A stretch of DNA of 64,000 bases from Extensimonas perlucida (GTDB lineage Bacteria; Pseudomonadota; Gammaproteobacteria; Burkholderiales; Burkholderiaceae_C). A model generated the notes under the pieces. It worked only from the letters and a program-made list of their open reading frames with translations, did no database searches and was not told the DNA's origin. Positions within the stretch are counted from its first letter, which is position 1, and the number at the start of each line of letters is the position of its first letter. The position numbers were made by a program, and so were the translations under genes. This document shows positions 1-10,842 of the stretch, piece after piece. The stretch lies in the NCBI RefSeq assembly GCF_007655255.1, contig NZ_VMYE01000011.1, forward strand, positions 39,813 through 103,812, in the 5' to 3' direction.

Positions 1-1229
1 TAGGCGCGCTGCTGGGCCAGGCGCAGGCTGTCGCCAAGCGCGGTGACGCACAGCACGCGCCCGCCGCTGGTGCGCAGCACGCCGTCCACCAATTCGGTGC
101 CCGCATGGAACACCATGGCGTCGTCGTCCAGCGCGGTATCGGGCGGCAGGCTGGTGATCGCGTCGCCCTTGCGCGGCTGCTCGGGGTAGCCGTGCGCGGC
201 CATGACCACGCCCAGCGCCGTGCGCCGGTCCCACTGCAGCTCGATCTGGTCGAGCTTGCCGTCGATGGCGGCGCCGAGCACGTCGACCAGGTCGCTTTTG
301 AGGCGCATCATGATGGGCTGCGTTTCGGGGTCGCCCATGCGGCAGTTGAATTCGAGCGTCTTGGGCCGACCCTGCGCGTCGATCATCAAACCGGCGTAGA
401 GAAAACCCGTGTAAGGGATGCCGTCCTTGGCCATGCCGCGCACGGTGGGCAGGATGATTTCGCGCATCGCGCGCGCGTGCACGTCGGCGGTGACGACCGG
501 CGCCGGCGAATACGCGCCCATGCCGCCGGTGTTGGGTCCCTGGTCGCCGTCGAGCAGGCGTTTGTGGTCCTGGCTGGTGGCAAGCGCAAGCACGTTTTTG
601 CCATCGCACAGCACGATGAAGCTCGCCTCCTCGCCGGGCAAAAATTCTTCGATCACCACGCGCGGCTGCGCTTTGCCCTCGGCGTCCGCGTTGTGCTGCA
701 CGCCGTATTTGTTATCGATCAGCATGTAATCGACCGCGGCGTGCGCCTCGGCAAGCGTCTGCGCCACGACCACGCCCTTGCCCGCCGCCAGGCCATCGGC
801 CTTGACGACGATGGGCGCGCCGAGCCGTTCGATGAAGGCGTGCGCAGGTGCAGGCTCGGTGAAGGTGTCGTAGTCGGCCGTGGGGATGCCGTGGCGGCGC
901 ATGAAGGCTTTGGAGAAGGCCTTGGAGCTCTCGAGCTGCGCCGCGGCGCGCGTGGGGCCGAAGATGCGCAGGCCATGCGCGCGAAATTCATCGACCACGC
1001 CCGCCGCGAGCGGTGCCTCGGGGCCGACCACGGTGAGGCCGATTTTGTGCTCTTGCGCCCAGGCGCGCAGCGCCTGCACGTCGGTGATGGGCAGGTTGTC
1101 GAACTGGCCAGCCAGCGCCGTGCCGCCGTTGCCCGGCGCGACGTAGATCTTGCCGGCCTTGGGCGACTGGCGCAGCTTCCAGGCCAGTGCGTGCTCGCGG
1201 CCACCGCCGCCAATGACGAGAATGTCCAT
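1..1229 (-). CDS. purD: Phosphoribosylamine-glycine ligase (GARS), 3' end outside window
   Basis: Second step of purine synthesis: ATP-dependent ligation of glycine to phosphoribosylamine, in the cytosol. About 409 codons are visible; the last residues lie beyond base 1. The N-terminus MDILVIGGGGREHALAWKL carries the family glycine-rich GGGGREHA motif at residues 7-14. The central ATP-grasp part shows IVVKADGLAAGKGV and later EFNCRMGDPETQ, which holds the metal and substrate residues of the family. The start ATG at 1229 lies 2 bp after the yebC stop on the same strand, so the two genes are probably co-transcribed. Identification is very secure. Confidence 0.96.
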   Translation of the reverse strand, partial: MDILVIGGGGREHALAWKLRQSPKAGKIYVAPGNGGTALAGQFDNLPITDVQALRAWAQEHKIGLTVVGPEAPLAAGVVDEFRAHGLRIFGPTRAAAQLESSKAFSKAFMRRHGIPTADYDTFTEPAPAHAFIERLGAPIVVKADGLAAGKGVVVAQTLAEAHAAVDYMLIDNKYGVQHNADAEGKAQPRVVIEEFLPGEEASFIVLCDGKNVLALATSQDHKRLLDGDQGPNTGGMGAYSPAPVVTADVHARAMREIILPTVRGMAKDGIPYTGFLYAGLMIDAQGRPKTLEFNCRMGDPETQPIMMRLKSDLVDVLGAAIDGKLDQIELQWDRRTALGVVMAAHGYPEQPRKGDAITSLPPDTALDDDAMVFHAGTELVDGVLRTSGGRVLCVTALGDSLRLAQQRA

Positions 1230-1231
1230 GG

Positions 1232-1951
1232 TTAAAGCGCCGCGTTGTGATAGACCGCCTGCACGTCGTCGAGGTCTTCGAGCGCGTCGAGGAGCTTTTG
1301 CATGCGCGCGGCGTCGTCGCCCGAGAGCTCCACGGTGTTTTCGGGGCGCATGGTGACTTCGGCCACTTCGGGCGTGAGCCCGGCGGCTTCGAGCGCGGCC
1401 TTCACGGCCTCGAAGTCGGCGGGCGCGGTGAGTACCTCGATGGTGCCCTCCTCGTCGCTGATGACGTCTTCGGCGCCGGCTTCGAGCGCCACTTCCATGA
1501 CCTTGTCCTCGCTCGTGCCGGGCGGGAAGATCAACTGCCCGCAGTGCTTGAACTGGAACGCCACCGAGCCTTCCGTGCCCAGGTTGCCGCCGTATTTGCT
1601 GAAGGCGTGGCGCACCTCGGCCACGGTGCGCACGCGGTTGTCCGTCATGGTGTCCACGATCACGGCCGCGCCGCCAATGCCGTAGCCCTCGTAGCGGATT
1701 TCCTCGTAGTTCACACCCTCGGCGTTGCCCGTGGCCTTGTCGATGTTGTATTTGACGCGGTCCGAAGGCATGTTTGCCGCCCTGGCCTTGTCCACCGCCA
1801 GGCGCAGGCGCGGATTGGCCGCCAAGTCGCCCCCGCCGGCGCGCGCGGCCACGGTGATCTCGCGGATGATGCGCGTCCAGATGCGCCCGCGCTTTTCATC
1901 CTGCCGCCCCTTGCGGTGCTGGATGTTCGCCCATTTGCTGTGTCCTGCCAT
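1232..1951 (-). CDS. yebC: YebC/PmpR (TACO1) family protein
   Basis: A 239-residue protein beginning [20 protein letters not shown], the signature start of the family, with the usual full length. Members have been described as DNA-binding regulators (PmpR), and more recently as ribosome-associated factors that help translation through difficult stretches such as polyproline. The sequence does not tell which role applies here. The acidic C-terminal part ([15 protein letters not shown]) is typical. It precedes purD by 2 bp on the same strand, an arrangement I associate with beta-proteobacteria. It is divergent from the DUF853 gene across an 87-bp spacer. Confidence 0.95.
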   Translation of the reverse strand: MAGHSKWANIQHRKGRQDEKRGRIWTRIIREITVAARAGGGDLAANPRLRLAVDKARAANMPSDRVKYNIDKATGNAEGVNYEEIRYEGYGIGGAAVIVDTMTDNRVRTVAEVRHAFSKYGGNLGTEGSVAFQFKHCGQLIFPPGTSEDKVMEVALEAGAEDVISDEEGTIEVLTAPADFEAVKAALEAAGLTPEVAEVTMRPENTVELSGDDAARMQKLLDALEDLDDVQAVYHNAAL

Positions 1952-2038
1952 GGGATGTCCTTTTGATCCTGTTTTAATCTTGCCGGATTTTACTTTTGCC
2001 CTTCAACGCCCCTTCAACCTCTTATATCGCCATATGCC

Positions 2039-3601
2039 ATGACTGAACCTCTGTTGATCGCGCGCAATGCCCACACCCGCTGCGAGCTGCTGCCGCAGAT
2101 GGCCAACCGCCACGGCCTCATCACCGGCGCCACAGGCACAGGCAAGACGGTAACGCTGCAGACCTTTGCGGAGAATTTTTCCCGCATCGGCGTGCCGGTG
2201 TTCCTCACCGACGTCAAGGGCGACCTCAGCGGCATCAGCCAGCCGGGCAGCATGGGCGACAAGCTCGCCGCCACGCTCGCCGAGCGCGGCCTGCCTGCGC
2301 CCACACCGCAAGCCTGCCCCGTGACGCTGTGGGACGTGTTCGGCGTGCAAGGCCACCCTGTGCGCGCCACCATTTCCGACCTGGGGCCGCTGCTGCTGGG
2401 GCGCATGCTGGACTTGAATGACACGCAAATGGGCGTGCTGAATCTGGTGTTCAAGCTCGCGGACGACAACGGCCTGCTGCTGCTTGACCTCAAAGACCTG
2501 CGCGCCGTGCTGCAGTGGGCCGCCGACAACGCGCGCACGCTCACTACCAGCTACGGCAACATCAGCGCCGCGAGCGTGGGCGCAATCCAGCGCGGCCTGC
2601 TACAGATCGAGCAGCAAGGCGGCGACCAGTTCTTCGGCGAGCCCATGCTCGACATTGCCGACCTGCTGCAAACCGTCGATGGCCGCGGCGTGGTCAACAT
2701 CCTGGCGGCCGACCAGCTCATGCACGCGCCGCGCCTGTACGCGAGCTTTCTGCTGTGGCTGCTGTCGGAATTGTTCGAGCAGCTGCCCGAAATCGGCGAC
2801 CCCGAAAAGCCCAAGCTCGTGTTCTTCTTCGACGAGGCGCATTTGCTTTTCGACCAGGCGCCCAAGGTGCTGCTCGAACGCATCGAGCTCGTCGTGCGCC
2901 TGGTGCGCTCCAAGGGCGTGGGCGTGTATTTCGTCACGCAAAACCCGCTCGACATCCCCGACAGCGTGCTCGCGCAGCTGGGCAACCGCGTGCAGCACGC
3001 GCTGCGCGCCTTCACCCCGCGCGACCAGAAGGCCGTGCAGGCCGCAGCCAGCACCATGCGCCCCAACCCGGGGCTGGACATAGAACGGGCGATCACGGAG
3101 CTCGCCGTGGGCGAGGCGCTCGTGAGCCTGCTCGACGCGCAAGGCCGCCCCGGCGTGACCGAACGTGCCTTCGTGCTGCCGCCGGGCAGCCAGATCGGCC
3201 CGATCACGCCGCAGCAGCGCGCGGCGCTGCGCGCGCAATCGCTGGTCGCAGGCGTCTATGAAAAAACCGTGGATCGCGCATCGGCCTACGAAAAGCTGCA
3301 GGGCCGCGCCCTGTCGGCGGCTGGGGCGCCCGATGCGTCGGGCGCGTCTGCTCCCGCCGGTGCAGCGCCCGACACCTCCCAAGCCGGTTCAGCCGAGGCC
3401 GGCAGCGGCGCGGGCGCCCTGTCCGGCGTGCTCGGCGGCCTGGGCGAAGTGCTGTTCGGCAGCACCGGCCCGCGCGGCGGCCAGCGCGACGGCCTGGCGC
3501 AGACCCTGGCCAAGTCCGCCGTGCGCACCATGGGCTCGGCGCTGGGCCGCGAGCTGCTGCGCGGCGTGATGGGCACGCTCGTGGGCGGCAAGCGACGCTG
3601 A
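2039..3601 (+). CDS. DUF853 / HerA-like helicase-domain ATPase (YjgR type)
   Basis: A 520-residue cytoplasmic P-loop ATPase of the HerA-FtsK superfamily. Walker A is GATGTGKT at residues 30-37 and Walker B is [10 protein letters not shown] near residue 260. A downstream [11 protein letters not shown] segment matches the sensor region of DUF853 proteins. The C-terminus (about residues 420-520) is Ala/Gly/Pro-rich and low in complexity, then turns basic. Family members such as E. coli YjgR are uncharacterised, so only an ATPase assignment is supported. The ATG at 2039 is followed directly by conserved family sequence. It stands alone on the plus strand, divergent from yebC. Confidence 0.9.
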   Translation: MTEPLLIARNAHTRCELLPQMANRHGLITGATGTGKTVTLQTFAENFSRIGVPVFLTDVKGDLSGISQPGSMGDKLAATLAERGLPAPTPQACPVTLWDVFGVQGHPVRATISDLGPLLLGRMLDLNDTQMGVLNLVFKLADDNGLLLLDLKDLRAVLQWAADNARTLTTSYGNISAASVGAIQRGLLQIEQQGGDQFFGEPMLDIADLLQTVDGRGVVNILAADQLMHAPRLYASFLLWLLSELFEQLPEIGDPEKPKLVFFFDEAHLLFDQAPKVLLERIELVVRLVRSKGVGVYFVTQNPLDIPDSVLAQLGNRVQHALRAFTPRDQKAVQAAASTMRPNPGLDIERAITELAVGEALVSLLDAQGRPGVTERAFVLPPGSQIGPITPQQRAALRAQSLVAGVYEKTVDRASAYEKLQGRALSAAGAPDASGASAPAGAAPDTSQAGSAEAGSGAGALSGVLGGLGEVLFGSTGPRGGQRDGLAQTLAKSAVRTMGSALGRELLRGVMGTLVGGKRR

Positions 3602-3653
3602 CGCGGCGGGCCGCTTGCCTGCTGATGCCTCATTTTTCCCACGGAGCTCCTGT

Positions 3654-4496
3654 ATGACCGACCTGAACTGCTTTTCCTTCCAGATCGACGCCCATGTCGC
3701 GCACCTCGTGCTGAACCGCCCCGAGGCCATGAACACCATGGGCCCGGTGTTCTGGCGCGAACTCGACGGCGTACTCAGCGAGCTACACAACGGCAACGCG
3801 GCGCGCGCGCTGGTGATTTCGAGCACGGGCAAGCACTTTTCGGCCGGCATGGCGCTCGACGTGTTCGGCGGCGCGATCGCCATGGACGACGCCAGCCCCG
3901 AGGGTCGTGCCGCGATCTTCGACCTGCTGGGCGACCTGCAGGCCACCTTCACGCGGCTCGAAAACCTGCGCATCCCCGTGATCGCCGCGATCCACGGCGG
4001 CTGCATAGGCGGCGCGGTGGACATGGTCACCGCGGCCTGCATACGCTATGCGAGCGCCGACGCCTTCTTTTGCGTGCAGGAGATCAACATCGGCATGGTG
4101 GCCGACGTGGGCACGCTGCAGCGCCTGCCCAAGCTCATCCCCATGGGCCTGGCCAAGGAGCTGGCCTACACCGGCAGGCGCCTGAGCGCCCAGCGCGCGC
4201 TGGCCTGCGGCCTGGTCAACGAAGTGTTCGACAGCCACGAGGCGCTGGTTGCCGGCGCGCTGCAGTGCGCACGCGAAATCGCGAGCAAGGCGCCCGTGGC
4301 CGTCTGGGGCAGCAAACAGGCGCTGAACTACGCGCGCGACCACTCCGTCGAAGACAGCCTGCGCCAGATGGGCTGGCTGCAAGGCGCGGTGTGGAGCACC
4401 GCCAACGTGCAAACCGCGATCCGTGCGATGAAGCAAAAAAGCGCCGCCGACTTCCCGCCCCTGGCGCCGCTGCGGCGCTTTGGCGACGCCGGATGA
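3654..4496 (+). CDS. Crotonase-family protein, dienoyl-CoA isomerase-like
   Basis: A 280-residue enoyl-CoA hydratase/isomerase superfamily protein. The oxyanion-hole segments are SSTGKHFSAGM and IHGGCIGGAVDM. The stretch GGAVDM...CVQEINIG...VADVGT keeps the two Asp and one Glu that are the catalytic and substrate residues of mammalian delta(3,5)-delta(2,4)-dienoyl-CoA isomerase (ECH1), and the block around DVGTLQRLPKLIP is very close to that family. It probably isomerises polyunsaturated acyl-CoAs in beta-oxidation. I chose the ATG at 3654 because a GGAG ribosome site lies 8 bases upstream; an in-frame ATG 39 bp earlier has none. It is a stand-alone gene. Confidence 0.86.
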   Translation: MTDLNCFSFQIDAHVAHLVLNRPEAMNTMGPVFWRELDGVLSELHNGNAARALVISSTGKHFSAGMALDVFGGAIAMDDASPEGRAAIFDLLGDLQATFTRLENLRIPVIAAIHGGCIGGAVDMVTAACIRYASADAFFCVQEINIGMVADVGTLQRLPKLIPMGLAKELAYTGRRLSAQRALACGLVNEVFDSHEALVAGALQCAREIASKAPVAVWGSKQALNYARDHSVEDSLRQMGWLQGAVWSTANVQTAIRAMKQKSAADFPPLAPLRRFGDAG

Positions 4497-4510
4497 GAAT
4501 GCGCAAAGTG

Positions 4511-4571
4511 TTATTGAAACAGTAGCTGCCAGCGATTGCTGTATGCGCTTCAAGGCCATTTTTGATCCAAA
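4511..4571. repeat. Comamonadaceae-type short palindromic repeat, copy a
   Basis: An AT-richer intergenic segment reading AGTAGCTGCCAGCGATTGC, then TGTATGCGCTTCAAGGCC and ATTTTTGATC. It belongs to a dispersed family in this window with consensus TTTGATAGCTGCTAGCGC followed by TTGC-TGTAT-n-GCGCTTRAGGC-TTTTTGATC. It fills most of the gap between the crotonase gene and upp. Confidence 0.6.
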
Positions 4572-4604
4572 ATTCAGCCCTCCTTCATTCGCCCCACGCC
4601 TGCC

Positions 4605-5240
<636 letters not shown>

Positions 5241-5338
5241 GCCCGCCGCAAACAGGCGCACCACTTGGGCGCGCATCTTGCTTTCCCTTCGTTGTTTCAT
5301 CCTGGCATCGTTCCTACCCTTTTGCATGAGGACGCACC

Positions 5339-6427
5339 ATGACCGATCGTTCCAACGCCTCCCGCACCACAGTCGAGGCCAAAACCAAGCGCTGCGCCAG
5401 CGCCGCGCGCCCTACACGCCGTGGCTTTGGCGCCCGCCTGCTCGGCCTGGCCCTGAGCGCCGCAGCCACGCTGGGCCTGGCCCCGGCGCCAGCGGTGGCA
5501 CAGGCGGCGCAGCCCAAACTCAAGGTCGCGGCCATTTACACCGTGCCCTACGAGCAGCAATGGGTCAGCCGCATCCACAAGGCGCTGAAGGCCGCCGAGG
5601 CGCGCGGCGAGATCGAATACAAGTCGAGCGAGAGCGTGGCCAACGCCGACTATGAGCGCGTGATGCGCGAATACGCCACGGGCGGCAGCCAGCTCATCGT
5701 GGGTGAGGTGTTCGGCGTGGAAGCCGCGGCGCGCAAGGTAGCCAGGGACTTTCCCAAGGTCGCCTTCCTCGCGGGTTCTTCAGGCAAACCGCAGGCGCCC
5801 AACTTCAGCGTGTTCGACAACTACATCCAGGAGCCCTCCTACCTCACGGGCATGATCGCCGGCGGCATGACCAAGACGAACAAGATCGGCATGGTCGGCG
5901 GCTTTCCGATCCCCGAAGTCAACCGCCTGATGAACGCCTTCATGGCCGGTGCGCGCGAGATCAACCCCAAGGTCGAATTCACGGTCAGCTTCATCAACAG
6001 CTGGTTCGATCCACCCAAGGCCAAGGAAGCCACCTTTGCCATGATCGACAAGGGCGCCGACGTGCTCTACGCCGAGCGCTTCGGCGTGAGCGACGCGGCC
6101 AAGGACAAGGGCAAGCTCGCCATCGGCAACGTCATCAACACGCAGGAGCAGTACCCCGACACCGTGGTCGCCTCAGCCCTGTGGCACATGGAGCCGACCA
6201 TTGACCGCGCGGTCCAGCGCGTCAAAGAGGGCAAGTTCAGCGCCGAGGACTACGGCCCTTATTCGATGATGAAGTGGGGCGGCTCCTCGCTCGCGCCGCT
6301 GGGCACCTTCGAGAAAAAAGTCCCGCCCGAGCTCATGGCCAAGGTGCGCGCCCGCGAAGCCGACATCCGCGCCGGCAAATTCACCGTGAAGATCGACGAC
6401 AGCGCGCCGCGCTCCACGGTCAAATAA
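5339..6427 (+). CDS. BMP-family ABC transporter substrate-binding protein
   Basis: A 362-residue periplasmic binding protein of the basic membrane protein (BmpA/Med) family, whose characterised members bind nucleosides or purine-type ligands. Residues 1-55 form an unusually long export signal (basic n-region with TRRGFGARLLG, hydrophobic LALSAAATLGLAPAP, likely cleavage after AVAQA). The RRGF pair leaves Tat export possible. The mature part begins KLKVAAIYTVPYEQQW and contains FNYIQEPSYLTGMIAG-like family sequence (FDNYIQEPSYLTGMIAGG). The ATPase gene starts 16 bp after its stop. Together with upp and the deaminase, nucleobase import is the likely job; the exact ligand is inferred. Confidence 0.9.
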   Translation: MTDRSNASRTTVEAKTKRCASAARPTRRGFGARLLGLALSAAATLGLAPAPAVAQAAQPKLKVAAIYTVPYEQQWVSRIHKALKAAEARGEIEYKSSESVANADYERVMREYATGGSQLIVGEVFGVEAAARKVARDFPKVAFLAGSSGKPQAPNFSVFDNYIQEPSYLTGMIAGGMTKTNKIGMVGGFPIPEVNRLMNAFMAGAREINPKVEFTVSFINSWFDPPKAKEATFAMIDKGADVLYAERFGVSDAAKDKGKLAIGNVINTQEQYPDTVVASALWHMEPTIDRAVQRVKEGKFSAEDYGPYSMMKWGGSSLAPLGTFEKKVPPELMAKVRAREADIRAGKFTVKIDDSAPRSTVK

Positions 6428-6443
6428 GCACAGTACGCCCGAC

Positions 6444-8062
<1,619 letters not shown>

Positions 8063-8066
<4 letters not shown>

Positions 8067-9124
8067 GACTCGAAAAACGCCATGCCATCGCCCCCGCAGC
8101 CTACGTGGCTGCGCCCGTGGGTGCCGTCGTCTTCACGCTGCTCGTGTGCGCGCTGCTGCTGCGCTGGGCCGGTGCACCCGTGGGGCGCAGCTACGCGCTG
8201 CTGCTGCAGGGCGCATTCGGCTCGGTGTTCGCGCTCACGGAAACGCTGACGCGCGCCACACCGCTGATTCTCTCGGGCCTCTCCGCTGCGCTGGCGTTTC
8301 GCGCGCGCCTGTTCAACATCGGCGCCGAGGGTCAGTTCTACGCCGGCGCCCTGGCTTGCGTGGCCGTGGGCGGTCTGCACGGCGGCATGGGCTTCGCTGC
8401 GCCCGCGTGGCTGCTGTTTCCGCTCATGATGCTGGCCGCAGCGCTGGCCGGGGCACTGCTCCTGCTGGGCCCGGCGCTGCTCAAAACGCGCCTGGGCGTC
8501 GATGAGGTGGTGACCACGCTGCTGCTCAACTTCATCGTGCTGCTGCTCGTCTCTGCCTTGCTCGACGGCCCCATGAAAGACCCGCTCGCGCTCGGCTGGC
8601 CGCAGAGCGTGGCGCTGCAAGAGGGCCTGGAGCTCGCGCGCCTGGTGCCACAGACGCGCCTGCACACGGGCCTGCTGTGGGCGCTGGCGCTGGCCGTGCT
8701 GCTGTGGCTGCTGCTGGCGCGCACGCTGCCCGGGTTCGACCTGCGCGCCACGGGCGCGAACGCGCGCGCCGCGGCGTTCGCGGGTGTGCCCGTGACGCGC
8801 ACGCTGGTGTGGGTGGCGCTGCTCTCGGGCGCTCTGGCCGGCCTCGCGGGCGCGATCGAAGTCGCCGGGCGCACGGGCTACGTGACCCTGGACATGTCGC
8901 CCGGCTACGGCTACAGCGGCATCGTGATCGCGATGCTGGCCGGATTGCATCCGCTGGGCGTGATCGCAGCGGGCGTTTTCGTGGCGGGCACGCTGGTCGG
9001 CGCCGACAGCATGGGGCGCGCCCTGGACGTGCCGACCTACATCGCCGACGTGATCGTCGCCACGTCGCTGCTCGCGGTGCTCGTGGCCACGCTGCTCACA
9101 CAATACCGGGTGCGCTGGAAATGA
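8063..9124 (+). CDS. BMP-type ABC transporter permease 1
   Basis: A 353-residue polytopic membrane protein of the BPD-transp-2 class (NupP/YufP-like). Characteristic stretches are FRARLFNIGAEGQFYAGAL near residue 75 and RATGANARAAAFAGVPV near residue 230. It has about eight to nine hydrophobic segments. Its start overlaps the ATPase stop. It forms the membrane pore together with the second permease downstream. Confidence 0.93.
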
Positions 9125-9192
9125 CTTTTAATTACAAGCAAAATTGGCCACTAGCGCCCTTACATACAGCGCAAGCAGCTATCGATGTAAAA
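9124..9192. repeat. Short palindromic repeat, copy b (inverted orientation)
   Basis: Fills the 94-bp gap between the two permease genes. Read on the minus strand it gives GATAGCTGCTTGCGCTGTAT followed by GGGCGCTAGTGGCCAATTTT, matching the family core. Its AT content stands out from the flanking genes. It sits inside an operon, so it could be an mRNA structure between two membrane-protein genes. Confidence 0.6.
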
Positions 9193-9218
9193 GCGTCCAC
9201 CACGCAGGAGCTCTGCGT

Positions 9219-10142
9219 ATGACCGCATGGCTGGACATCCTCTCCAACCTGACGTTCTGGGGCGCCGTGCTGCGCGTGGCCACGCCGCTGATCCTGGGCA
9301 CGCTGGGCGTGCTGCTGTGCGAGCGCTGCGGCGTGCTGCACCTGGGCATAGAAGGGATCATGGTCGCGGGCGCTTTTGCAGGCTGGCTCACGGTCTATGC
9401 GGGCCACGGCCTGTGGGCTGGCGTAGCAGTGGCCGCGCTCACGGGCGCCGCGTTCGGACTGCTGCACGCCCTGCTCACGGTCTGGCTGGCGCTGTCGCAG
9501 CATGTCTCGGGCCTGGGCATCACGCTGTTTGCCACGGCGCTCAGCTATTACGGCTACCGCGTCAGCTTCCCCAAGGTGAACACCCCGCCCACCATAGAGC
9601 CTTTCACGCCCATGGCCTGGCTCGGCGTGCCTGTGCTGCAGGCGCAAACCCCGCTGACCCTGCTCGCGCTGCTGCTGGTGCCCGCGCTCTCCTGGCTGCT
9701 GGCGCGCACGCCGCTGGGCCTGGCGCTGCGCACGGTAGGCGAAAATCCCCAGGCGGTGGAGAGCCAGGGCATCCCGGTCGCCACGCTGCGCACGGGCGCC
9801 GTGGTCGCCGGCTCGGCGCTGATGGGCGTGGCCGGCGCCTTTCTCACGCTCTCAGCCTTCAACACGTTTTTCTTCAACATGGTCAACGGCCGTGGCTGGA
9901 TTTGCGTGGCGCTGGTGGTGTTCGCCTCGTGGCGGCCCGGCAAGGCGCTGGCGGGCGCGCTGCTGTTCGCCTTTTTCGACGCACTGCAGCTGCGCCTGCA
10001 ACAATCGGGCGACGCCTGGCTGCCCTATCAGGTGTACCTGATGCTGCCCTACCTGCTGTCCATCCTCGCGCTGGTGCTGATGGCGCGCAAGGCCGCCTAC
10101 CCGCAGGCGCTGATGAAGCCCTACCGCAAGGGAGAACGCTGA
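9219..10142 (+). CDS. BMP-type ABC transporter permease 2
   Basis: A 307-residue integral membrane permease, partner of the preceding one. Family motifs are GVLHLGIEGIMVAGAFAGW near residue 40 and LRTVGENPQAVESQGIPV near residue 170. The ATG at 9219 follows a CAGGAG ribosome site, and conserved sequence begins at once. A longer in-frame start at 9144 would lie within the intergenic repeat and adds no conserved sequence. Two bases separate its stop from the LysE gene. Confidence 0.92.
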   Translation: MTAWLDILSNLTFWGAVLRVATPLILGTLGVLLCERCGVLHLGIEGIMVAGAFAGWLTVYAGHGLWAGVAVAALTGAAFGLLHALLTVWLALSQHVSGLGITLFATALSYYGYRVSFPKVNTPPTIEPFTPMAWLGVPVLQAQTPLTLLALLLVPALSWLLARTPLGLALRTVGENPQAVESQGIPVATLRTGAVVAGSALMGVAGAFLTLSAFNTFFFNMVNGRGWICVALVVFASWRPGKALAGALLFAFFDALQLRLQQSGDAWLPYQVYLMLPYLLSILALVLMARKAAYPQALMKPYRKGER

Positions 10143-10144
10143 CC

Positions 10145-10783
10145 ATGCCCGCCTTCGAAACCTTTTTGCTCTTTGCCACGGCTTCGCTGGCGCTGGCCGT
10201 GATTCCCGGCCCCACCATGCTGTTGGCACTTTCCAACGGCATGGCGGGTGGCATGCGGCGGGCGGGCTGGGGCATGGCCGGCGCCTGCGTAGGCAGCAGT
10301 CTGGTGATCGCCGTCGTCGCCGTGGGGCTGGGTTCGCTGCTGGCGGCGTCTGCGCTGCTGTTCGACGGACTGAGGACAGTGGGCGTGCTTTACCTGCTGT
10401 GGCTTGCCGTACAAATCTGGCGCAGCCCACTACTGAATGTGCAAGCGCTGCTGGCGCAGGCGCCGGGCCAGGGGGTGCAGGGCCGCGCAGCCTTTGTGCG
10501 CAGCCTGGGCGTGGCGCTTTCCAACCCCAAGGCCCTGCTGTTCTTTGCCGCGTTCCTGCCGCAGTTCATCGATCCAGCGCTGCCGCAGGGCCCGCAATAC
10601 GCGCTGCTGGGTGCCTTGTTCGTCGCCATCGATGCCCTGGTGATGGTGGCTTACGCGGTCGCGGGCCGCCAGGCAGTACGTTGGCTCTCGCCCCTCGGCC
10701 TGCGCTACCTGCACCGCAGCTGCGCTGTCGCCATGGCGGCATTGGCGGCGCTGCTGGCCAGCTACCGCAAACACGCCGCTTGA
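10145..10783 (+). CDS. LysE/RhtB family exporter
   Basis: A 212-residue inner-membrane exporter with about six hydrophobic helices. The family signature AVIPGPTMLLALSNGMAGG is near residues 18-36, and a second motif SLGVALSNPKALLFFAAFLPQF lies near residue 120. Relatives export amino acids or, in some cases, purine derivatives. It begins 2 bp after the permease stop, so it is part of the importer operon. Efflux of surplus nucleobase or amino group products is possible but unproven. Confidence 0.88.
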   Translation: MPAFETFLLFATASLALAVIPGPTMLLALSNGMAGGMRRAGWGMAGACVGSSLVIAVVAVGLGSLLAASALLFDGLRTVGVLYLLWLAVQIWRSPLLNVQALLAQAPGQGVQGRAAFVRSLGVALSNPKALLFFAAFLPQFIDPALPQGPQYALLGALFVAIDALVMVAYAVAGRQAVRWLSPLGLRYLHRSCAVAMAALAALLASYRKHAA

Positions 10784-10842
10784 GAGGCTGTGGACCTTCC
10801 GCCCCTTCTTCCACGCCATCCACGCCATCCACGCATCCAACC

